From positions 1 to 10,210 of the forward strand of contig SYFI01000159.1 of assembly GCA_005800465.1 (NCBI GenBank): a DNA stretch of 10,210 nucleotides, read 5' to 3'. The notes beneath the pieces were generated by a model. It searched no databases. It was given only the letters and a program-made list of their open reading frames with translations, and was not told where the DNA came from. The stretch is from Actinomycetota bacterium (GTDB taxonomy: Bacteria; Actinomycetota; Thermoleophilia; Miltoncostaeales; Miltoncostaeaceae). Made by a program: the position numbers and the translations under genes. The number at the start of each line of letters is the position of its first letter. Within the stretch, counting starts at the first letter, position 1. This document shows, one piece after another, positions 5,013 to 10,210 of this stretch.

Positions 5013-7022
5013 ATGCCCAACCGACTCGCCGACGAAGCCTCCCTGTACCTGCGCCAGCATGCGGACAATCCCGTGGACTGGTGGCCGTGGTGCGACGAGG
5101 CATTCGCCGAGGCCCGTGACCGCGACGTGCCGGTGCTGCTTTCGGTGGGCTACTCGTCGTGCCACTGGTGCCATGTGATGGCGCACGAGTCATTTGAGGA
5201 CCCGACAACCGCGGGAACGGTGAACGCCGATTTCGTTCCCGTGAAGGTAGATCGCGAGGAGCGCCCCGACGTTGACGCGCTCTATATGCAGGCCACGCTG
5301 TCGATGACCGGCCAGGGAGGCTGGCCCATGACCGTGTTCCTTACCCCCACCGGCGAGCCATTCTGGGCAGGCACTTACTTTCCACCGGAGCCCCGGCATG
5401 GCATGCCGTCATTCCTGCAGATCTTGGATGGTGTGACCGAGGCCTGGCGCGAGCGCCGTGGCGAGGTGATGGAGCAGGCGGGGATGCTGGCGCGGGGCAT
5501 CCAGCAGCAGAACGCCGTGACGCCTGTGTCGGGACCCCGTGGCCGGGAGGTCATCGGCGAGGCCCTGGCCGCCATGGACGAGCGGTACGACATGGTCAAT
5601 GGCGGGTTCGGAGGAGCACCCAAGTTCCCACCATCCGTGGCACTCGACTTCCTGCTGCGCCGCGCATGGGCCGATCCTGCCGATGCGAATGCACGTGGCA
5701 TGGCCGCTGGCACCCTGCGGGCCATGGCAGCCGGTGGGGTGTTCGATCAGATCGGTGGCGGGTTCCACCGCTACGCCGTGGACGCAATCTGGTTGGTGCC
5801 CCACTTCGAGAAGATGCTGTACGACAACGCGCTCCTTCTTGGTGACTACGCCCTCGGTGCACGGGTGCTTGACGATCCGGCACACGCGGCGACGGCCGAG
5901 GCCATCGCCGGGTACCTGTTGCGCGAGATGCGTGTGGACGGTGGTGCATTTGCCGCGGCGCAGGATGCCGACTCTCCTGGTGGCGAGGGTGCGTTCTTCA
6001 CGTGGACGCCGGATGAGATCACCGCGGTGCTTGACCCCGCCGATGCCGAGGGCGCACTGGCGCGATTCGGTGTGACCGACCGCGGCAACTTTGAGGGGCG
6101 CACCATCCTCCACGTGGCCGATCCGACGCACGATGTGACGGCGGCCGCGTGCAACCGGCTGCTGACGGCACGTGGTACGCGACCTGCCCCGGACCGCGAC
6201 GACAAGGTCATCGCATCGTGGAATGGCCTCGCAATCGGCGCTCTGGCCACGGCGGGTGGCATGCTCGACCGGCCGGAATGGGTGGATGCGGCCCGGGCTG
6301 CAGCACGATTTGTGCTCGAAGAGATGGTGGTGGACGACCGGCTGATGCGGGTACACGCACACGGCCGCGCGCGCCATCTAGGCACCCTCGACGACCACGC
6401 CGATCTCGCAGATGGCCTGCTCGCCCTTTACGCGCGCGACTTCAACCCCGACTGGCTGCTGGCTGCGCGCGCGCTTGCCGACGCCATCATCACCCTGTTC
6501 GCCGCGCCCGAGGGCGGATTCTTCCTCGCAGGCAGCGACGCGCCCGCCTTGGTTGCCCGCACCCGCAATCTCGAGGACCACCCCACCCCATCCGGCAACG
6601 CCCAGGCGGCATGGATGATGGCCCGCCTGCACCTGCTCACCGGCGATACCCGGTACGCACGGGCAGCCGAGGGCGCCGTGGCGCTGGTGACCGGTTCGGT
6701 GGCCTCGTGGCCCCACGCATTTGGACGGGCCCTCGCCACCATCGACCTGCTGACCTCGCCTCCGATGGAGGTGGCCATCTCAGGGCCACTGGACGACCCG
6801 GCGACGCACGTGCTCGTGTCTGCGGCGCAGGGTGCCGTGGGGCCGTACGCGGTGATCGCCGCAGGAGATCCCGCCGACGCCCGGGCAGTCACGGCGGCAC
6901 CACTGCTTGCCAATCGCCCGCTGGTGCATGGCCTGCCGACCGCGTATGTATGCAGCGGGTTCGCCTGCCGCGCGCCTCTCACCGATGCCGACGCCCTCGC
7001 CAGCACTATCGCCGCCACCTGA
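5013..7022 (+). CDS. yyaL: YyaL/DUF255 thioredoxin-domain protein
   Basis: A member of the YyaL/SPATA20 family, found from bacteria to mammals, without a firmly established reaction. The 669 residues match the usual length. It opens with NRLADEASLYLRQHADNPVDW (residues 3-23), followed by a thioredoxin-like domain with the CxxC site Cys50-His-Trp-Cys53 (GYSSCHWCHVMAHESF) and VDREERPDVD. GQGGWPMTVFLTP follows at about 108. The larger C-terminal part resembles an alpha/alpha-barrel of the six-hairpin glycosidase type, with blocks GGFGGAPKFP, HFEKMLYDNA and ASWNGLAIGAL. No signal peptide, so probably cytoplasmic. The ATG fits the family start; there is no clear Shine-Dalgarno, and CACCAT 6 bases upstream is one base off the leaderless pattern. 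It stands 45 bases after the toxin gene. Confidence 0.92.
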   Translation: MPNRLADEASLYLRQHADNPVDWWPWCDEAFAEARDRDVPVLLSVGYSSCHWCHVMAHESFEDPTTAGTVNADFVPVKVDREERPDVDALYMQATLSMTGQGGWPMTVFLTPTGEPFWAGTYFPPEPRHGMPSFLQILDGVTEAWRERRGEVMEQAGMLARGIQQQNAVTPVSGPRGREVIGEALAAMDERYDMVNGGFGGAPKFPPSVALDFLLRRAWADPADANARGMAAGTLRAMAAGGVFDQIGGGFHRYAVDAIWLVPHFEKMLYDNALLLGDYALGARVLDDPAHAATAEAIAGYLLREMRVDGGAFAAAQDADSPGGEGAFFTWTPDEITAVLDPADAEGALARFGVTDRGNFEGRTILHVADPTHDVTAAACNRLLTARGTRPAPDRDDKVIASWNGLAIGALATAGGMLDRPEWVDAARAAARFVLEEMVVDDRLMRVHAHGRARHLGTLDDHADLADGLLALYARDFNPDWLLAARALADAIITLFAAPEGGFFLAGSDAPALVARTRNLEDHPTPSGNAQAAWMMARLHLLTGDTRYARAAEGAVALVTGSVASWPHAFGRALATIDLLTSPPMEVAISGPLDDPATHVLVSAAQGAVGPYAVIAAGDPADARAVTAAPLLANRPLVHGLPTAYVCSGFACRAPLTDADALASTIAAT

Positions 7023-7053
7023 CCGTTAACGGGGCAGAGCGGGCCACCACGGC

Positions 7054-7059
7054 TATTCT
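7054..7059 (+). promoter_or_regulatory. Candidate leaderless -10 (TATTCT) of the bolA-grx-mptA operon
   Basis: TATTCT lies exactly 6 bases before the ATG at 7066, the same geometry as at 1141. There is no Shine-Dalgarno in the 43-base gap after yyaL, which supports a leaderless mRNA and a separate promoter for this operon. Confidence 0.55.
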
Positions 7060-7065
7060 TCGCCC

Positions 7066-7302
7066 ATGGCCGACCTTGACGAAATCCAGACCATGATCGA
7101 GGTCGCGCTCCCGGGTGCGGTCGTCGAGGTGCAGGACCACGGTGGTGGCGACCATCTGGCCGCCGTCGTGGTTGCACCGCAGTTCGCCGGCATGAGCCGG
7201 CTTGAGCAGCACAAGGCCGTCTACGCGGCCGTCCAGGCGCGCATCGACGACGGCGCCATCCACGCACTCGCCCTGAAGACACGGCTACCGGAGGACGCAT
7301 GA
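7066..7302 (+). CDS. bolA: BolA-family protein
   Basis: BolA-like proteins bind CGFS glutaredoxins and help transfer or sense [2Fe-2S] clusters. The 78 residues form a single BolA domain of the short type. Visible marks: the ligand loop GGGDHL (residues 26-31, His30), the helix SRLEQHKAVYAAVQ (44-57), and the diagnostic IHALALKT (65-72, His66). His30 and His66 are the likely cluster ligands by family analogy; there is no Cys in the loop. The stop overlaps the glutaredoxin start by 4 bases (ATGA), strong evidence that the products work together. Secure as BolA family; the subgroup is less certain. Confidence 0.93.
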   Translation: MADLDEIQTMIEVALPGAVVEVQDHGGGDHLAAVVVAPQFAGMSRLEQHKAVYAAVQARIDDGAIHALALKTRLPEDA

Positions 7303-7643
7303 GCGACGTCACGGCCATGAGCGACGAGGAGATCCTCGCGCAGATCAAGGCGGAGACCGCGGGCAGCCGCATCTTTCTCTACATGAAGGGCTCGCCTGAC
7401 GCGCCCGCCTGCGGCTTCTCAATGCGCGTGGTGCAGATGCTGAGCTACCTCGAGGTGGAGTACGGCTCACGCGACATCCTTGAGGACGCGCGCGTTCGGC
7501 AGATCCTGTCGACGTGGTCGGACTGGCCCACCATTCCGCAGCTGTTCGTGGACGGCACGCTGGTTGGCGGATGCGACATCGTCACCGAGCTCTTCGAGGA
7601 CGGCGAGCTGCAGCAGATGCTTCCCGGCGCGAAGGCCTCGTAG
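7299..7643 (+). CDS. grxD: Monothiol glutaredoxin, CGFS type (Grx4/GrxD)
   Basis: CGFS glutaredoxins bind a bridging [2Fe-2S] cluster with glutathione and carry it to acceptor proteins, often as a complex with BolA. The 114 residues are full length. The active site reads KGSPDAPACGFS (30-41), with the single Cys38 and Lys30; the glutathione-binding TIP (78-80) lies in WPTIPQLFVDG, and GGCD (90-93) completes the site. The ATG at 7299 overlaps the bolA stop; an in-frame ATG at 7317 is an alternative that would also keep the whole domain. The gap to the next gene is 5 bases. Secure. Confidence 0.96.
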   Translation: MSDVTAMSDEEILAQIKAETAGSRIFLYMKGSPDAPACGFSMRVVQMLSYLEVEYGSRDILEDARVRQILSTWSDWPTIPQLFVDGTLVGGCDIVTELFEDGELQQMLPGAKAS

Positions 7644-7648
7644 GCGTC

Positions 7649-8632
7649 ATGTCAAGTCACCCCGTGGAGTTCTCAGAGGACCTGCAGGACACCCCGCCGG
7701 CGATCCGCATCGGGCTCTCCCGCGCTGGAGTAACGCGCTCCGCCAAAGCCATCCGCATGGGGTTCGGCGGCAGCGAGCACTTCATGGATGCCGACGTGGA
7801 GTGCTTGGTTGATCTCGACCCCGACCAGAAGGGCGTGCACATGTCACGCTTTGAGGAGGAGGTCAACGAGGCCATCGATCAGGTGTTCATCGGCGAGAGC
7901 GCAGTTGCCATTGAGCAGCTGGCGGAGAACATCGCCCGTCGAGTGGTGGAGCGCCAGGGTGCGCTTCGCGGCACCGCGACCATCCGTGCGCGCTACCCCA
8001 AGGAGCGCCGCACTCCCGTGACCAACGTGCCCACTCAGGAGATGTACGGGCTCATCGGCATGGCATCGGCCCGCCCTGGGCACTCACGACGTGCCGTCGG
8101 CGTATCGGCGCAGGGGATGAATGCTTGCCCCTGTGCACAGGGTCTGGTGCGCGAGCAGGCTGAGGCGGCGTTGTCGGCCGACGGATTCACCGATGACGAG
8201 ATCGCCCGCATCGTCGCCCGCGTGCCCATCGCCACCCATAACCAGCGCGCACGCGGCACCCTCATCGTGGGTGTCCCCGGGATAGTGGACATCCCCGCCG
8301 ACGACCTCATTGCCATCGTCGAGGACGGCATGTCATCGGAGATCTACGAACTGCTGAAGCGGCCCGATGAGCTGTACGTGGTGGACCGCGCGCACCGTCG
8401 TCCCCGCTTTGTGGAGGACAGCGTGCGCGCAATGATCGCCGGGGTCATTGAGCAGTTTCCCGGCCTGCCGGACGACGCCTTCGTGTCGGCGAATCAGGAG
8501 AACTACGAGACCATCCATACCCACGACGTCGAGGCCGCGCGATACGGCGTGCTGGGGCAGATGCGAGCCGAGGTGGCAGGTGGCGAGCACTCCAGCCGAC
8601 ACCTCACTGTTACGGAGTGGCTCGACGCCTAA
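7649..8632 (+). CDS. mptA: GTP cyclohydrolase of the MptA/FolE2 family
   Basis: These enzymes open GTP for pterin synthesis: FolE2 gives dihydroneopterin triphosphate for folate, while archaeal MptA, an Fe(II) enzyme, gives the 2',3'-cyclic phosphate. The 327 residues carry KGVHMSRFEE (61-70), GMNACPCAQ (156-164, Cys160 and Cys162), ATHNQRARGTL (195-205) and LKRPDELYVV (236-245). The CPC and HNQR motifs are about 35 residues apart; in FolE2 as I recall it (CPCSK... AHNQR) the distance is only about a dozen, so I lean to the MptA type. That is from memory and unaligned. The ATG at 7649, 5 bases after the glutaredoxin stop, matches the family N terminus; an upstream extension in this frame overlaps the glutaredoxin gene and is not coding. 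The stop overlaps that of convergent plsY. Confidence 0.9.
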   Translation: MSSHPVEFSEDLQDTPPAIRIGLSRAGVTRSAKAIRMGFGGSEHFMDADVECLVDLDPDQKGVHMSRFEEEVNEAIDQVFIGESAVAIEQLAENIARRVVERQGALRGTATIRARYPKERRTPVTNVPTQEMYGLIGMASARPGHSRRAVGVSAQGMNACPCAQGLVREQAEAALSADGFTDDEIARIVARVPIATHNQRARGTLIVGVPGIVDIPADDLIAIVEDGMSSEIYELLKRPDELYVVDRAHRRPRFVEDSVRAMIAGVIEQFPGLPDDAFVSANQENYETIHTHDVEAARYGVLGQMRAEVAGGEHSSRHLTVTEWLDA

Positions 8633-9231
8633 GTTGCTGCGCCGTTCTTGCGTCCGAACTGGATGCGGCTCTCATCCCCTCGTACCAAGCGCACGATGTT
8701 CTCGCGGTGCTTATAGATGACAAACACGCCCGCCAGCGCGATGAAGACAACGTACGACCACGGCGCGCCGAACACGTAGGCAAGCGGAGCGGCCGCCAGG
8801 GCGGCGACGATGCTCGCCACAGACACGTAGCGCGTGAACACCACCAGCAGGATCCACAGCACCAGCAGTACGCCACTTGCGGCGGGCACCAGGCCAATCA
8901 GTGCGCCCGCTCCCACGGCCACGCCCTTGCCGCCCGTGAAGTGGGTCCATACCGGGAACACGTGACCCAGAATCGCGAGCGCCGCGGCTGCGACGGGCCA
9001 CGGGTTGTCGGTGAGCGCCACGGCGACGAGCACCGCGGCAGCCCCCTTGGCGATGTCGAGCACCATCACCGCGACGCCCGCCGTACGCCCGAGGGTGCGG
9101 AACACGTTGGTGGCCCCCAGATTGCCGCTCCCCGCTTCGCGCAGGTCAACTCCGTGCAACTTGCCGGCGATCAGCGCGAAGGGGATGGAACCCAGGAGGT
9201 AGGCGAGGACGAGCGCGAGCGCCTGGTTCAC
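8629..9231 (-). CDS. plsY: Glycerol-3-phosphate acyltransferase PlsY
   Basis: PlsY is an integral membrane enzyme that moves the acyl group of acyl-phosphate to glycerol-3-phosphate, giving lysophosphatidate, the first step of phospholipid synthesis in most bacteria. The 200 residues contain the expected hydrophobic helices. Motif 1 is GSGNLGATN (34-42), motif 2 is GHVFPVW...GGKGVA (89-105), and motif 3 is YKHRENIVRLVRG near the C terminus. The GTG start at 9231 overlaps the pgsA stop (GTGA) and gives the exact family N terminus (LAYLLGSIPFAL). The partner gene plsX is not in the window. The stop overlaps the stop of the convergent mptA. Very secure. Confidence 0.96.
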   Translation of the reverse strand: MNQALALVLAYLLGSIPFALIAGKLHGVDLREAGSGNLGATNVFRTLGRTAGVAVMVLDIAKGAAAVLVAVALTDNPWPVAAAALAILGHVFPVWTHFTGGKGVAVGAGALIGLVPAASGVLLVLWILLVVFTRYVSVASIVAALAAAPLAYVFGAPWSYVVFIALAGVFVIYKHRENIVRLVRGDESRIQFGRKNGAAT

Positions 9232-9803
9232 GGATCCCCGGTGACGTCGGGAGTTGGCTGGCGGTTCTCGAAGAGCCGTCGGCGGGCCATGATGAAGTAG
9301 TAGGCGCCCGACAGCACGGTGAGCACCACGGCCAGCCACAGCAGCACGTCGTACTGCCACTGCTGTCCCACCTGCAGGATGACCCAGGCGATGGCCACGT
9401 TCTGGCTGACGGTCTTCGCCTTGCCGAACCGGCTTGCGGGAATGACCAGGTTCTCGCTGATTGCCACGAGCCTGAGGCCGGTCACCGCGAACTCGCGGGT
9501 GATGATGACCATGGCGATCCACGCGCTGACCTGTGACACCTCCACCAGACACAGCAGTGCGCCGGTCACCAGCAACTTGTCGGCTAGCGGGTCGAGGAAT
9601 GCTCCCGCCACCGTGACCTGTCCGCGGGATCTCGCCAACCACCCATCAAGCGAGTCGGTGCCAGCGGCAATGACGTACAGCCAGAAGGCGGCCCACCGGT
9701 CGATGGTGCCATCCATGAGGATGAGCGCCATCACAACCGGGATCAGCGCGATGCGGGCGGCGGTCACCAGGAGTGCCGGATTCATTGACGTGCGGGCGGA
9801 CAC
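9228..9803 (-). CDS. pgsA: CDP-diacylglycerol-glycerol-3-phosphate 3-phosphatidyltransferase
   Basis: PgsA joins CDP-diacylglycerol and glycerol-3-phosphate to phosphatidylglycerol phosphate, in the inner membrane. The CDP-alcohol phosphatidyltransferase signature is complete: counting from the chosen GTG, Asp50, Asp53-Gly54, Ala57-Arg58, Gly67, Asp71 and Asp75 (DSLDGWLAR...GAFLDPLAD). Several hydrophobic helices follow. Glycerol-3-phosphate as acceptor is inferred from overall resemblance; related enzymes use inositol phosphate or cardiolipin precursors. Start: GTG 9803 (191 residues) stands 7 bases after TAATCT, the leaderless pattern; ATG 9785, six codons later, is the alternative and has no Shine-Dalgarno. 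The stop overlaps the plsY start by 4 bases. Confidence 0.9.
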   Translation of the reverse strand: MSARTSMNPALLVTAARIALIPVVMALILMDGTIDRWAAFWLYVIAAGTDSLDGWLARSRGQVTVAGAFLDPLADKLLVTGALLCLVEVSQVSAWIAMVIITREFAVTGLRLVAISENLVIPASRFGKAKTVSQNVAIAWVILQVGQQWQYDVLLWLAVVLTVLSGAYYFIMARRRLFENRQPTPDVTGDP

Positions 9804-9810
9804 GTCCGGG

Positions 9811-9816
9811 AGATTA
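9811..9816 (-). promoter_or_regulatory. Candidate leaderless -10 (TAATCT) of pgsA-plsY
   Basis: TAATCT on minus lies 7 bases before GTG 9803. It supports the GTG over ATG 9785 and repeats the geometry seen upstream of three plus-strand genes. The remaining divergent gap to 9877 shows no clear promoter for the amidase gene. Confidence 0.5.
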
Positions 9817-9877
9817 GGCGGCGGCGGAACCTCACCACCCGATCTCCCCCGCACACGGTGCGATGCTGGCCCGCACC

Positions 9878-10210
9878 ATGAGTCGACTTCTCGCATCCGC
9901 AATCACAATTGCCGTACTTGCCGTGCCCGCCATGGGATCGGCGGCGGCACCCATCGTGTGGGTGCAGGCCGGTCATGCATCCCCTGGCGAGCCCGGCTAC
10001 TCGGCGCAGACCGGGGCCGGTGGCGGGCCATTCGGCAGCGAAATCGCGTTCAACCTGAAGGTGCGCGACGACATGGTGGCCCGCCTGAAGGCAGCCAAGG
10101 TTGATGCCCGCCCGCTCGTGAGCAAGGTCATGCCGATGGGCGCAGCCGGCGCCACGTTCATCTCGATCCACGTCGACTCGCCGGGCGGCGGTGCAGGGGT
10201 GGGACGGGCG
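9878..10210 (+). CDS. Secreted N-acetylmuramoyl-L-alanine amidase, Amidase_3-like (partial, N-terminal part)
   Basis: These zinc amidases cut the bond between muramic acid and the stem peptide of peptidoglycan, outside the cell. The 111 visible codons begin with a signal peptide: Arg3, a hydrophobic stretch (about residues 4-18) and an Ala-rich cleavage region near SAAAP (21-25). The mature part reads IVWVQAGH with zinc ligand His33, PFGSEIAFN with Glu55, and TFISIHVDS with His98, the expected His-Glu-His set; the catalytic Glu would lie beyond the right edge. ATG 9878 was chosen; an in-frame ATG at 9863 adds five residues and cannot be excluded. No Shine-Dalgarno. It is divergent from pgsA. 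Confidence 0.85.
   Translation, partial: MSRLLASAITIAVLAVPAMGSAAAPIVWVQAGHASPGEPGYSAQTGAGGGPFGSEIAFNLKVRDDMVARLKAAKVDARPLVSKVMPMGAAGATFISIHVDSPGGGAGVGRA

Noticed and set aside
5409..6377. Long minus-strand open frame opposite yyaL (322 residues)
   Set aside because: The sequence is His/Arg-rich without recognisable motifs, as expected opposite a GC-rich gene; yyaL is fully conserved in its own frame.
6428..7372. Minus-strand open frame across the yyaL-bolA-grxD junction
   Set aside because: It is antisense to three well supported genes and has Arg/Ala-rich composition without motifs.
7514..7648. N-terminal extension of the MptA-like protein
   Set aside because: It overlaps the glutaredoxin gene in another frame; the family N terminus fits ATG 7649.
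9319..10104. Plus-strand open frame opposite pgsA reaching into the amidase gene
   Set aside because: It runs through pgsA antisense and then an alternative frame of the amidase, both strongly identified.
1..10210. CRISPR array, transposon ends, phage genes or a new defence locus
   Set aside because: I saw no regularly spaced repeats, transposase or integrase; the only defence-like element is the standard toxin-antitoxin pair.

Overview
This is a GC-rich bacterial chromosomal segment, tightly packed and mostly housekeeping in character. The block L33 (rpmG) - tRNA-Trp - secE - nusG, the strong G/C preference at third codon positions, and repeated promoter-like TAnnnT boxes 6-7 bases ahead of start codons (a leaderless layout) suggest an actinobacterium-like organism. 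A deep lineage such as Thermoleophilia or a relative would also fit the CGFS glutaredoxin/BolA pair and the amidase type. That placement is inference; the window has no rRNA or other decisive marker.

Layout. (1) 1-1059, minus strand: rpmG, tRNA-Trp, secE and the 5' part of nusG, a translation/secretion/transcription block that runs off the left edge. (2) 1153-3029, plus strand: an acyl-CoA ligase of the CaiC-like type, translationally coupled to a small protein I do not recognise. (3) 3154-4218, minus strand: a protein with a helical N-terminal part, a coiled coil and a C-terminal J domain, convergent with the small gene across a hairpin that may be a terminator. (4) 4303-4967, plus strand: a Phd/YefM-type antitoxin and a PIN-domain (VapC) toxin, overlapping by 4 bases and divergent from the J-domain gene. 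(5) 5013-7022, plus strand: a full-length YyaL/DUF255 protein. (6) 7066-8632, plus strand: BolA-like protein, CGFS monothiol glutaredoxin and an MptA/FolE2 GTP cyclohydrolase, apparently one operon linking iron-sulfur handling with an enzyme family that uses metal. (7) 8629-9803, minus strand: pgsA then plsY, overlapping, two membrane enzymes of phospholipid synthesis. The plsY stop overlaps the mptA stop. (8) 9878 to the right edge, plus strand: the 5' part of a secreted zinc amidase acting on peptidoglycan.

No CRISPR array, insertion sequence, phage gene or recognisable new defence system is visible. The most useful observations are the recurrent leaderless promoter geometry, which also decides several start codons; the BolA-Grx-MptA operon; an acyl-CoA ligase with Arg where the C-terminal catalytic Lys is expected; the unusual J-domain protein; and repeats in the shared regulatory region between that gene and the toxin-antitoxin module. 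All gaps between genes are under 130 bases.
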